Positions 36,300-44,696 of a stretch of DNA of 64,000 nucleotides are shown piece by piece; within the stretch, counting starts at the first letter, position 1; each line of letters opens with the position of its first letter. Origin of the DNA: Bacteroidaceae bacterium (GTDB lineage: Bacteria; Bacteroidota; Bacteroidia; Bacteroidales; Bacteroidaceae). A model generated the notes under the pieces. It searched no databases. It was not told where the DNA came from and saw only the letters and a list, made by a program, of their open reading frames with translations. The position numbers and the translations under genes are program-made. The DNA is taken from the NCBI GenBank assembly GCA_017551925.1, contig JAFZKA010000043.1, positions 1 through 64,000 on the forward strand, in the 5' to 3' direction.

Positions 36300-36710
36300 A
36301 TGACAAAGAAAGTAGTTATAACATTTTCGGACGGTTCAGCAAGTCGTCCTCTTATATATGAGCTGATCAAGAAGTTTGACATCATGGTAAGCATCATCAA
36401 GGCCGATATCGACGGTGGTCGCAACGGTAAACTGGTGCTTGAGTTGGACTCGGATTCCGAGCATATACGCCAGGCCATTGATTTCATGCAGACGAGTGGG
36501 GTGGACGTTACTCCCCTTGAAAAGAAGATCAGTTATGATGACTCAAAGTGCGTGAGTTGCGGTGCGTGCACATCGGCATGTCCATCAGGTGCATTGTCAA
36601 TTGGCGCTCCTGATTGGAAACTGCGTTTCCAGCCCGATAAGTGCGTGGTCTGCAAACTCTGCATCACGGCTTGTCCGCTTAAACTTTTTCATATTGAGTT
36701 CGCTGATTAG
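36300..36710 (+). CDS. NIL domain-4Fe-4S ferredoxin (MA1822-like)
   Basis: Residues 1-72 form a NIL domain ('KKVVITFSDGSASRPLIYEL', 'GGRNGKLVLELDSDSEHI'), known from methionine transporters and sulfur proteins. Residues 75-136 are two 4Fe-4S sites: 'CVSCGACTSACPSGAL' and 'CVVCKLCITACPLKLF'. In methanogens the homologue works as the redox partner of HcyBio. Same order and spacing as there supports that role here. Confidence 0.9.
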   Translation: MTKKVVITFSDGSASRPLIYELIKKFDIMVSIIKADIDGGRNGKLVLELDSDSEHIRQAIDFMQTSGVDVTPLEKKISYDDSKCVSCGACTSACPSGALSIGAPDWKLRFQPDKCVVCKLCITACPLKLFHIEFAD

Positions 36711-36719
36711 CAGGTTTTT

Positions 36720-37469
36720 ATGGAATACAAGGAACGCAGTTACCGCAGCCGTTTTTCAAATGATGAAAGACGCTGGTTCTGCGTAAAGTTCCTTGAATCA
36801 GATTTATGGATAGGGGTCGATAACGGCTCCTATTCAGCATCTATGGAGGCCGATGTTTATGCTATGCTGGTAGAATTGCGCCGCTCAATGGATGCATATC
36901 TGCTTATGGATCCAGCCTACAAGACGGCACTTACACCGTATGATGCAGGTTTAGAGGCTCCGGCAATACTGAAAGAGATGTCAAAGGTGAGCCACAAGAC
37001 CGGAATAGGGCCCATGAGTGCTGTGGCCGGTGCTGTGGCTCTGCGCGTGGCCAATTTCATTAAGCAGCAGTATGGCGTTAAGGAAGTCATCGTCGAGAAC
37101 GGTGGCGATATTTATGCTGAGGCACACTCAGATATGGATATCGCAGTATTTGCCGGGCAGTCACCGCTATCTGAAAAGATAGGCCTTCACATACCCGCAG
37201 CAGATTTCCCGCTTGGAATCTGTACCTCAAGCGGCACGGTAGGTCCGTCATTAAGCTTGGGCCGGGCCGATGCCGTAATGATAGTATGCCGTGACGTCCT
37301 CCTGGCCGACAGTTACGCCACCGCAATGGCTAACCGCATCCGCACCGTTAATGACCTGCAGCCAGTTATTGACCGCATCCAAAACAATCCTGACATCCTT
37401 GGATCAATAGCCGTCAAGGATGACCGCCTGGCCATCTGCGGCCAGTTTGAGCTCCGCCTCTTCAAATAA
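36720..37469 (+). CDS. UPF0280 family protein (COG2122, MA1715-like)
   Basis: An ApbE-like fold protein: 'HKTGIGPMSAVAGAVALRVA', 'VIVENGGDIYAEA' and 'GICTSSGTVGPSLSLGRADAV' in part match the family. In methanogens the homologue was implicated in sulfide assimilation to homocysteine, chemistry unknown. It is third in the operon, nine bases after the ferredoxin gene, so the whole set appears to be conserved here. Confidence 0.88.
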   Translation: MEYKERSYRSRFSNDERRWFCVKFLESDLWIGVDNGSYSASMEADVYAMLVELRRSMDAYLLMDPAYKTALTPYDAGLEAPAILKEMSKVSHKTGIGPMSAVAGAVALRVANFIKQQYGVKEVIVENGGDIYAEAHSDMDIAVFAGQSPLSEKIGLHIPAADFPLGICTSSGTVGPSLSLGRADAVMIVCRDVLLADSYATAMANRIRTVNDLQPVIDRIQNNPDILGSIAVKDDRLAICGQFELRLFK

Positions 37470-37495
37470 ATCATCATTGTTTCCCATTTGCAGAA

Positions 37496-37688
37496 GCAGA
37501 ACTGTCAGTTTGGGGAGCATTCAGTGACTTGGCGTTAAGCGCAAGACCTTGAGAGAATCCCGTTAAAAACGGCACTGTTCGAGGAACGTTCGACCCCGTA
37601 GGGGGCGATAAGGACGAGTTTGCCGTTTAGGGTCCGGAAAGGTCTTGCGTAGCCAAGGAGCGTCTGCTCCCCAGACTGACAGCTCTGC
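37496..37688 (+). ncRNA. Structured intergenic element D
   Basis: The 329-base space between the UPF0280 and GH115 genes holds a highly structured element. The ends 37496-37518 and 37666-37688 are complementary (21 of 23, core CTGTCAG/CTGACAG). Inside are nested stems: CTTGGC/GCCAAG (37529-37534 with 37652-37657), CGCAAGACCTT/AAGGTCTTGCG (37540-37550 with 37639-37649), AACGGCA/TGCCGTT and CCCCGTAGGGG. It has no protein signature and the short open frames across it look accidental. The core differs from elements A-C but the plan is the same. A GATACCGATACCC motif follows at 37698-37710. Confidence 0.6.
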
Positions 37689-37761
37689 GTTGTTTCCGAT
37701 ACCGATACCCAAAAAATCTTGTGCATCTTGAAAGAGCAGAGCATTTATCAATATTATTATT

Positions 37762-37769
37762 TACTTTTG
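37762..37769 (+). promoter_or_regulatory. -7 box (TACTTTTG) for the GH115 gene
   Basis: Exact TAnnTTTG match, 30 bases before the start codon at 37799, directly downstream of element D. Confidence 0.5.
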
Positions 37770-37798
37770 CGGAGAGAATACTAACAATACTACCAAAT

Positions 37799-40360
37799 AT
37801 GATTTTCAAAAGATTTTTTATGGTATTGAGCGCTATGGCGCTTGGTTTGACATCGGCTTTTGCAGCCGACAACAAGGGTATATCATTTAATGAGTTAAGC
37901 CCGGAGAGATTTACACTTATTGAGAACGGCAAGCCCGTACAGATTCTGGCCGATGAGGCAGATAAGACCGGTGTTCAGATTGCGCTCAAGGCTTTGCAGA
38001 AGGACTTTAAGGCTGTAGCAGGGCAGGAGGCTCAGGTGATTTATGAGCCGGGACAAGGTAAACCCGTGATTGTGGGTACGATGGACAGCAAGTACATTTC
38101 CCAAATAATCAAGGCTAAGAAGATTAACAAGAAAGACTTGCAGGGCAAGCGTGAAAAGTATATCATGACCGTTGTTGCCAACCCAATCAAGGGTATTGAT
38201 GAGGCTCTGGTGATTGCCGGAAGCGATATGCGCGGTACAATATATGGTATATATGAACTTTCCGAGCAGATTGGCGTTTCTCCTTGGTACTATTGGGCAG
38301 ATGTTCCAATTGAGCCTCAGAAGAATATTTCACTTGCCAAAGGTACATACACCGCAGGTGAGCCCGCAGTAACCTACCGCGGCATATTCCTGAACGATGA
38401 GGATCCGTGTCTTACCACATGGGTAAGAAATACGTTCGGTACACAGCGCGGCGGCCATGAGTTCTATGCATGCTGCTTTGAACTGCTTCTGAGACTTCGT
38501 GCCAACTTTATGTGGCCAGCCATGTGGGGTTGGGCATTCTATGCCGATGATCCCGAGAACATTAAGACCGCCAATGACATGGGCATCATTATGGGCACCA
38601 GCCATCATGAGCCTATGGCACGCAACCATCAGGAATGGGCCCGTAACCCGCGTGCATATGGCGGTCAGTGGGATTACACCACTAACAAAGAGGAACTTCA
38701 GCGTTTCTTCCGCGAGGGTATGGAGCGCGCCAAGGATACCGAGGATCTGATTACCATCGGTATGCGTGGTGACGGTGATGCAGAGCTGCGCGGAAGCGAC
38801 GAGGACAATATGAAGATGCTTGAAGGCCTGTTCGCAGACCAGCGTCAGATTATAAAGGAGGTTACAGGCAAACCAGCTGAACAGCGCCCGCAGGTATGGG
38901 CTCTCTACAAAGAGGTTCAGACCTATTACAACAAGGGTCTGCGCGTACCTGATGACGTTATCATCCTTTTGTCAGATGACAACTGGGGTGATATCCGTCG
39001 TCTGCCCAATGAGCAGGAGCGCAAGCGCAAAGGCGGCTGGGGTATGTACTACCACGTTGACTACGTAGGTGCTCCGCGTAACTCCAAGTGGCTCAATATC
39101 ACTCCGATACAGCACCTGTGGGAGCAGATGCAGCTTACCTATGATTACGGTGTAGATAAGATCTGGGTTCTGAACGTAGGTGACCTCAAACCTATGGAAT
39201 ATCCTATCACTCTGTTCCTGGATATGGCCTGGAACCCCACATCATTCACAGTTGACAACCTGCTGGATCATACATATGAGTTCTGCAAGGAGTTCTTCGG
39301 TGAGGAGGAGGCTCAGGAGGCTGCACGCATACTGAACCTGTGCTGCAAGTATAACGGCCGCATAAGTGCCGAGATGCTTGATGCCCGTCAGTATTACACA
39401 CTTGAGACCGGTGAATTTGAACAGGTATGCGATGATTACGCACGTCTGGAGGCTGAGGCTCTGCGTCAGTATCTTAAACTTGATCCCAAGTATCGCGATG
39501 CATATCAGCAGATTATCCTGTTCCCCGTACAGGCTATGGGCAACATATACGATATGTACTACAGCCAGGCCATGAACCAGAAGCTGGTCCGCAACAATGA
39601 TCCTGCAGCCAACTACTGGGCAGAGCGTTGCGAGCGTGACTTTAAGCGCGATGCCGAACTGTGCGCATATTATAACAAGGAGATGGCCGGCGGCAAGTGG
39701 AACGGTATGATGATCCAGAAGCACATAGGCTACACCTCATGGAATGACAACTTCCGTGCCGATACCCAGCCTCGCGTAAGCCGCGTTGAGGTAGGAGAGA
39801 AGAACGGTGGATACGTATTCACTCAGAAGAATGGTGTGGTTGCAATGGAGGCAGAGCATTTCTATAGTCAGAATGCTGTAACAACAGGATCAGCCAAGTG
39901 GACCACCATTCCCTATATGGGCCGTACTCTCTCAGGTGTTGCTCTGATGCCTTACAGCCAGCCTACCGATGGCGCCAGCATGTCCTATAAGTTCAATCTG
40001 ACAGAGGATGTGGAGAATCTTTCAGCCGTAATTGCCGTAAACGCAACGCTTACATTCTATCGTCTTGAGGGACACCGTTATATGGTAAGCCTTGATGGTG
40101 GTGATGAGATTGAGGTGGTATTCAACGAGCGTCTCAATGAGGACCAGCGCAATATCTACTCAGTATATTATCCCACAGTGGCAACCCGCGTCAAGGATGA
40201 CCGCGTACAATTGGGCAAGGCTGCCAAGGGTGAGCATACTCTTACCATACGTCCAATCGAGCCCGGTACAGTATTCGAGAAAGTTGTGATCGATGCCGGC
40301 GGCTACATAAAGAGCTATCTCTTCATGTCTGAAAGCCCGTATGTACGAATTGAGGATTGA
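37799..40360 (+). CDS. GH115 alpha-glucuronidase (xylan)
   Basis: Removes (4-O-methyl)glucuronic acid side chains from glucuronoxylan. I chose the Met at 37799, which gives a signal peptide 'MIFKRFFMVLSAMALGLTSAFA'; the upstream frame overlaps the -7 box. Family signatures: 'VIAGSDMRGTIYGIYELSEQ', 'GVSPWYYWADVP', 'YRGIFLNDEDP', 'RLRANFMWPAMWGWAFYADDP' in part, 'GIIMGTSHHEPMARN', 'GMRGDGDAELRG' and 'DNWGDIRRLP'. The last ~200 residues are a C-terminal beta domain. Length 853 aa is typical. A structured element and a terminator follow. Confidence 0.93.
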   Translation: MIFKRFFMVLSAMALGLTSAFAADNKGISFNELSPERFTLIENGKPVQILADEADKTGVQIALKALQKDFKAVAGQEAQVIYEPGQGKPVIVGTMDSKYISQIIKAKKINKKDLQGKREKYIMTVVANPIKGIDEALVIAGSDMRGTIYGIYELSEQIGVSPWYYWADVPIEPQKNISLAKGTYTAGEPAVTYRGIFLNDEDPCLTTWVRNTFGTQRGGHEFYACCFELLLRLRANFMWPAMWGWAFYADDPENIKTANDMGIIMGTSHHEPMARNHQEWARNPRAYGGQWDYTTNKEELQRFFREGMERAKDTEDLITIGMRGDGDAELRGSDEDNMKMLEGLFADQRQIIKEVTGKPAEQRPQVWALYKEVQTYYNKGLRVPDDVIILLSDDNWGDIRRLPNEQERKRKGGWGMYYHVDYVGAPRNSKWLNITPIQHLWEQMQLTYDYGVDKIWVLNVGDLKPMEYPITLFLDMAWNPTSFTVDNLLDHTYEFCKEFFGEEEAQEAARILNLCCKYNGRISAEMLDARQYYTLETGEFEQVCDDYARLEAEALRQYLKLDPKYRDAYQQIILFPVQAMGNIYDMYYSQAMNQKLVRNNDPAANYWAERCERDFKRDAELCAYYNKEMAGGKWNGMMIQKHIGYTSWNDNFRADTQPRVSRVEVGEKNGGYVFTQKNGVVAMEAEHFYSQNAVTTGSAKWTTIPYMGRTLSGVALMPYSQPTDGASMSYKFNLTEDVENLSAVIAVNATLTFYRLEGHRYMVSLDGGDEIEVVFNERLNEDQRNIYSVYYPTVATRVKDDRVQLGKAAKGEHTLTIRPIEPGTVFEKVVIDAGGYIKSYLFMSESPYVRIED

Positions 40361-40387
40361 CAATTATAAAAAGCTGGCTATACGCAC

Positions 40388-40592
40388 GAAAACTTGAAGG
40401 ATATGGTCTCAGGAACCATGGCCGCCCGTGGGCTTGTGAACCGACGAACGAAGAGAGAGTAGAGGAAACTTGTTTACTCTACCGAACGAGGAGGAGGTCA
40501 AGAGCGAAGCTCTTAACGGGAGGGGCCCAAACGAAGTTTGGGAGGGATAGCGCGAAGCGCGTAGTTCAGGAGACTATATCCTTCAAGTTTTC
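40388..40592 (+). ncRNA. Structured intergenic element, copy B (most complete)
   Basis: Closing stem 40388-40410 with 40570-40592, 22 of 23 complementary. The core runs from the 5' box at 40415 (ACCATGGCCGCCCGTGGG...) to the 3' box (GGAGGGATAGCGCGAAGCGC...) at about 40541-40566. Between them lie a hairpin GTAGAG...CTCTAC and three hairpins each with a GAA triloop (AAGAGC-GAA-GCTCTT, CCCAAAC-GAA-GTTTGGG, GCGC-GAA-GCGC) separated by purine-rich GGGAGG linkers. Its first ~113 core bases match copy C with five changes, of which three keep base pairing. Lies between GH115 and the Gly-rich protein gene. Confidence 0.7.
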
Positions 40593-40607
40593 CGTTCTAA
40601 TAAAAGA

Positions 40608-40643
40608 AAAGCGCCCAAGAATAACCTTGGACGCTTGTTTTAT
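40608..40643. terminator. Hairpin terminator after element B
   Basis: AAAAGCG-c-CCAAG, loop, CTTGG-a-CGCTTGTTTT: stem with A and T runs, placed at the 3' end of the Gly-rich gene on the minus strand and of GH115 on the plus strand. Confidence 0.75.
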
Positions 40644-40649
40644 TTTGAA

Positions 40650-41411
40650 TTAAAATCCTATACTAACCGTGAGACCCCATGCTGGAGAATTATTGTTGGG
40701 CAGGAATACCGTAGGTTCAAACTCAAACTGAAGCATTTTAGCAGCCTGTTTCAGTTCAAGTTCATGATTATAGGTATCACACACGTTATCCAGCCCCTTT
40801 TTTGCTTTTGCTTTATTAATACGCCCCAAACTGTAGAATGTCAGAGTAGGGACAGCCAAAGCTCCTGAGATAATATATAGTTTCTTTGACAACTCAGGGT
40901 CATCTTCTGATTTATGCGTTGCTGCAATTAATGTGAGAATTGCAGTAGGAAGTGCTAATAAGACACCAACAGTTTCCTGTTTGTCACCCTTTAAGAACAG
41001 TTTATGCGCAGACTCGTATTTCAGGAACAGAACAGAATCCATTATCTGCTTTAAATCATCATCTCTGATAATATTACCGGCTCCCCGGCCTTCGTCAAAC
41101 GTAATACTGCCGCTTAATCTTACTAATGCGGTGCTGTCATTCACCGATGAGAAATTGCCCCATCCGCCGCCAAAGTTTCCTCCACGGCCTCCACCGCCTT
41201 GGAATTGTCCACCTCCACGGCCGCCTCCGCCTTGGAATCCGCCACCGCCACCACGGGCGCCTCCACCACCGCCGAAGCCTCCGCCTCCTCCGCCGAAGCC
41301 ACCTCCGCCGCCAAAGCCTCCGCCGCCTCCGCCTCCACCGGGCTGAGCAACTGCAGCGATTGACAACATGGCGACTATCAGTACAGAGAAAATCTTTTTA
41401 ATATTGCACAT
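40650..41411 (-). CDS. Exported Gly-rich membrane protein, 253 aa
   Basis: Signal peptide 'MCNIKKIFSVLIVAMLSIAAVA' then residues about 24-85 of nearly pure glycine with F, R and Q ('GGGGGFGGGGGFGGGG' type). The second part has an amphipathic stretch 'DDLKQIMDSVLFLKYESAHK', two membrane-like helices ('TVGVLLALPTAILTLIAA', 'LYIISGALAVPTLTFYSLG') and an ending 'SPAWGLTVSIGF'. I do not recognise the family. It follows the CotH gene in the same direction, 68 bases apart, with a small hairpin AATCAAAG/CTTTGATT (41422-41445) between them. Pro-rich frames on the other strand are reading shadows of the glycine codons. Confidence 0.7.
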   Translation of the reverse strand: MCNIKKIFSVLIVAMLSIAAVAQPGGGGGGGGFGGGGGFGGGGGGFGGGGGARGGGGGFQGGGGRGGGQFQGGGGRGGNFGGGWGNFSSVNDSTALVRLSGSITFDEGRGAGNIIRDDDLKQIMDSVLFLKYESAHKLFLKGDKQETVGVLLALPTAILTLIAATHKSEDDPELSKKLYIISGALAVPTLTFYSLGRINKAKAKKGLDNVCDTYNHELELKQAAKMLQFEFEPTVFLPNNNSPAWGLTVSIGF

Positions 41412-41479
41412 AGCGGTAATGAATCAAAGGATTTATACTTTGATTATTTAATTTTAAAATGGTTTAATTTACAGTAGGG

Positions 41480-43165
41480 TTACTTCCAGTTCCTGTCCAG
41501 GAATGATATACGGTCTGCAAACCATTTTTTGAGTGTGGCAATTTCCTCATCATAACTTGATACGCGATATGCTGAGAACATTCCGGCACCACCGCCGCCA
41601 AAGCCGCCCATGCCGCCTCCGAATCCGGCACCGGGAAAGCCTCCACCAATTCCGCCGTTACGCTGACCATCCTGCCGGTTTGTGTTTTTGGGTACCAGCA
41701 GATCAGAGTATTTGGCATACTGACGTGTCTGTGCTTCCTTAAGAACGGCAGCGTGCTCATCAATGAATCGGTTAATGTTGTCATCGCTTAGGTATCCTTT
41801 GCGCAGTTCTTTCCATCGTGCCTTGATTTTTGCCACGAAGGCAGGATCTTCCATGAGACGTTTGAACATGGCGGGGGTGGGGTTGGTCTCACCACCTTCA
41901 TATACCCATGCGTCAATCTTGTTGGCATTTGCAAAATTGCAGTTACCGTATGCCAAGTTGTAGTCCCAGACTGTTCCTGCGTGGAGTTTACCGCCTGTGC
42001 CGTCGTCATTCTGCTTGGTCTTGTAGAAATAGGTACTGCGTTTGAGTCCGTCGGCATTGAGGCTCAATTCGGTGTGTATCATGTAATCCACGAATGACTC
42101 GACGTCTATGTATTTTGCGTACCCTTCATTGGGATCGGCGAATTTATCACTCTGGATGACCTTTTCAGTGGTTTTGATGTAGTCGCTGATATACTTCTCC
42201 TGCTCTGGGGCGAGTTTATCGGACTTGGGGTAGAAATAGGTCCACGTAACTGTGGCGCGTCCGCCCATACCTCCTCCGAAGCCTCCCATACCTCCGAATC
42301 CGCCCATTCCGCCAGATGTAATGATTCCGGGAACATCGGACTGGAAGGACTTTTCACCCTCATCAGGCGGATCGATGCGTACAATGTAGCCGCCTGTCAG
42401 GTCCCGGCCTTCAATATCGTTCTTTTTGAGTTTTGCTATGTTAAGGCGGTTTTCTGCACGCTTGATTTTTTCGCAGAGAATGTACACGCCGATGTATCTG
42501 CCGTTCATAACCACCTCGCAATAGCGGGTGCGGGGAGCCCAATGGCCCATGTTGTTCCACATATCAAAGGCAAATACGTCACGCATCATTGATATGTCAT
42601 TGTACGGGGCCAGAAGAACCCAGTCATTATCGGCCGGCATACCGAGCAACTCAACATTATTTGCCTTTCCTTGATCTGTTACAGTCTCAAAAGTAAAGCG
42701 TTTCTGGTCAAAAAACAGTGATGAGTTACCGCGCAGTTTGATCTGTATTTTTCCGTCATATCCGTTAGCCTTGTCTGTCACTTTATTGCGTTTGGAGCCA
42801 TTGTCTATGATTTTCATTGTGGCGTCAGTCTTTTCACGGTTGGTCAGTGTCTTGTTTTCAGTCTGAATTATGACGATAGGCAGGTTTGATGAAGTGAACT
42901 CAACATCGTTGCCCGATGTAGTGGGGTCATACTCGGTTCCCATCATGAAACCGCCTGGGAATCCTCCACCGGGACCACCTGGAAAACCACCGGGCATCTG
43001 ACCACCCTCCTGCTGCGTATCAAAAGGAAAACGTCCTCCGAAACCGCCCGGGAATCCTCCTCCAAATCCGCCTCCGCCCGGAAATCCGCCACCCGGGAAC
43101 TGTGCATAGGAAACAGCCGAATACAGTGCTGCAGATATTATTGATAACAAAAATTTTGCCTTCAT
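41480..43165 (-). CDS. CotH-type protein kinase with Gly-rich segments, exported
   Basis: Family of atypical kinases first known from Bacillus spore coat CotH, which phosphorylates serines outside or at the cell surface. Start at 43165 gives signal peptide 'MKAKFLLSIISAALYSAVSYA'. Core features: 'LRGNSSLFFDQKRFTFE', 'DWVLLAPYNDISMMRDVFAF', 'RYCEVVMNGRYIGVYILCEKI' in part and 'TVWDYNLAYGNCNF' with the probable metal Asp. Three glycine stretches interrupt it: residues about 22-75, near 290-305 (GGMGGFGGMGGFGGGMGG) and near 515-540. A neighbouring Gly-rich protein could be its substrate (inference). Confidence 0.85.
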   Translation of the reverse strand: MKAKFLLSIISAALYSAVSYAQFPGGGFPGGGGFGGGFPGGFGGRFPFDTQQEGGQMPGGFPGGPGGGFPGGFMMGTEYDPTTSGNDVEFTSSNLPIVIIQTENKTLTNREKTDATMKIIDNGSKRNKVTDKANGYDGKIQIKLRGNSSLFFDQKRFTFETVTDQGKANNVELLGMPADNDWVLLAPYNDISMMRDVFAFDMWNNMGHWAPRTRYCEVVMNGRYIGVYILCEKIKRAENRLNIAKLKKNDIEGRDLTGGYIVRIDPPDEGEKSFQSDVPGIITSGGMGGFGGMGGFGGGMGGRATVTWTYFYPKSDKLAPEQEKYISDYIKTTEKVIQSDKFADPNEGYAKYIDVESFVDYMIHTELSLNADGLKRSTYFYKTKQNDDGTGGKLHAGTVWDYNLAYGNCNFANANKIDAWVYEGGETNPTPAMFKRLMEDPAFVAKIKARWKELRKGYLSDDNINRFIDEHAAVLKEAQTRQYAKYSDLLVPKNTNRQDGQRNGGIGGGFPGAGFGGGMGGFGGGGAGMFSAYRVSSYDEEIATLKKWFADRISFLDRNWK

Positions 43166-43230
43166 ATCGTTATTCAGTTTACTACTAGAATAGCGATACA
43201 AAGGCAAAAAGTTAAATCAAAATCTAATAG

Positions 43231-43242
43231 GGAATGTCCCTT
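43231..43242. repeat. Small palindrome AGGGAATGTCCCT region
   Basis: GGGA-ATG-TCCC within the 81-base space between the SGNH and CotH genes; weakest member of the GGGAC-GTCCC group. Confidence 0.4.
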
Positions 43243-43246
43243 GATA

Positions 43247-44446
43247 CTATCTCTCGAATAACTTGAGGTCTATGCAGTCACCCATCTGAACATAGCCTTC
43301 AGCATTTGGGTGAAGATAGTCGTTTTCAAACAGATATTTTGGATTGAGCTGAGCGGGGTCATCGGGATTACCCATGGCGGCATCAAAATCTATCACCCCG
43401 TCAAAATAACCGCTGCTGCGAATCCACTGGTTGAGTTGCTGACGTCCGGCCTCATGGTTGTCACTGTAATAGTTGTTGCCTTTGAACTGCATTACAGGAG
43501 CACCATACACATAAATGCCGCGCTCATGTGCCTCACTTATAATCTGTTTGTAAACCTCAATTATCTGTTTTGCTTTCTCAACAGCATCACCGCGTCCGCC
43601 AAGGTCATTGACTCCTTCAAACAGAATTATATACCTTACGCCTTCCTGCTGGAACAGGTCACGAGGATAACGGCTCTTGCCGGTCGGTCCAAGGCCGCCG
43701 TTCAGTATGCAGTTGCCGCCCAGACCCATATTCAGGACTGATACACGTTTGGTCTTCTTGTTTGCCAGCAGACGGCGTGAAAGGTTGTCAGTCCAGCGGT
43801 TCTGCTCATTTGTGGTTGAGCCGCGGCCATCAGTGATGGAGTTACCCAATACCACAACGGCGCGTGCTTTCTTTTCAGCCTTTATTTCAATGGCGTTGAT
43901 TATGTACCAATGAGCGGTCTTGACAGCATTTGTAAAATCAGATCCCTGCCCCTCAATGAGATATGAGTCCGTGCGTGATCCTGGATGACCTGTAACACTT
44001 GTTGATGATGCCTCACCGAGATGCATGGTGATTGCAACATTCTCACGTGTGCCCATAGGGAACTTTACAGGGTCTGATGTTACCAATTGTCCGGGTTGTA
44101 TGGTTACAGACTTGCTGCCGTTGAAAGTAAGGCTCACCTGAGAACCTTCAATAATGTCACTGCTGCTGCCTGCTGTGGCTGCACGGGCTATTTCGGCTGC
44201 ATTGATGGTTACAGGACCTTGGCTGAATTCATTTGAAAATTTTACTCTGACCTCTTTGCCGCTGATAGATGTCTGTACAATCTGGCGTATGGAGTTGTTT
44301 CCAAGCCCCGGGGCAGGGGGGCAGTTATGCGGCTCCACCACCTGCTCTGCGGTGGCCCAGGTTGCTACCCAATGTTTGGCGGCGTTGGCCGTACTGATTG
44401 TCAGAAATGACAGGATTGCAGTAATCAATGCACTTTTAATTCTCAT
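43247..44446 (-). CDS. Exported SGNH/GDSL hydrolase (carbohydrate esterase-like)
   Basis: Signal peptide 'MRIKSALITAILSFLTISTANA'. N-terminal beta domain typical of GDSL lipases of this type ('WVATWATAEQVVEP', 'NSIRQIVQTSISGKEVRVKF'). SGNH blocks: I 'VVLGNSITDGRGS' with the nucleophile Ser, II 'NMGLGGNCIL', III 'FEGVNDLGG', V 'FENDYLHPNAEGY' with Asp and His. It probably deacetylates polysaccharide or oligosaccharide in the periplasm. Divergent from the hybrid two-component regulator; CotH follows after 81 bases containing GGGAATGTCCC. Confidence 0.87.
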   Translation of the reverse strand: MRIKSALITAILSFLTISTANAAKHWVATWATAEQVVEPHNCPPAPGLGNNSIRQIVQTSISGKEVRVKFSNEFSQGPVTINAAEIARAATAGSSSDIIEGSQVSLTFNGSKSVTIQPGQLVTSDPVKFPMGTRENVAITMHLGEASSTSVTGHPGSRTDSYLIEGQGSDFTNAVKTAHWYIINAIEIKAEKKARAVVVLGNSITDGRGSTTNEQNRWTDNLSRRLLANKKTKRVSVLNMGLGGNCILNGGLGPTGKSRYPRDLFQQEGVRYIILFEGVNDLGGRGDAVEKAKQIIEVYKQIISEAHERGIYVYGAPVMQFKGNNYYSDNHEAGRQQLNQWIRSSGYFDGVIDFDAAMGNPDDPAQLNPKYLFENDYLHPNAEGYVQMGDCIDLKLFER

Positions 44447-44484
44447 AATTGTATGGTTTTGATATTAATGAACAAATCAATACC

Positions 44485-44492
44485 CAAAGGTA
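44485..44492 (-). promoter_or_regulatory. -7 box (TACCTTTG) for the SGNH hydrolase gene
   Basis: Minus strand TAnnTTTG match, 39 bases before the start codon. The 250-base divergent region also holds the regulator's own promoter; no clear direct repeats for regulator binding were seen. Confidence 0.45.
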
Positions 44493-44662
44493 CGCAAAAA
44501 AGCGTCTTATCGTAATCAAAACGGTAATTTGTATTTGGATTTGTTCTGCTCATTAAAGTTTAACCTGAATTTGCTGCAGGAGATAGAATGTTTCATGTGT
44601 TTCATAGATTAAGAATTGTTCCATTGCATGCATTAATTATGGAACATTTGGAAATATTGAAG

Positions 44663-44670
44663 TATCTTTG
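44663..44670 (+). promoter_or_regulatory. -7 box (TATCTTTG) for the hybrid two-component regulator
   Basis: Exact TAnnTTTG match, 27 bases before the start codon at 44697. No convincing -33 box. Confidence 0.5.
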
Positions 44671-44696
44671 CCTAAATACTACCTAATTATTGTAAT

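Noticed and set aside
37535-37744. Small open frames across element D
   Set aside because: No start context, no protein-like composition, and the region is dominated by nested stems.
40357-40653. Open frame of 98 codons across element B
   Set aside because: It reads through hairpins and the terminator, has no family features, and the sequence differences among copies follow base pairing, not codons.
40933-41346. Proline-rich open frame on the + strand
   Set aside because: It is the antisense reading of glycine codons of the minus-strand Gly-rich protein.
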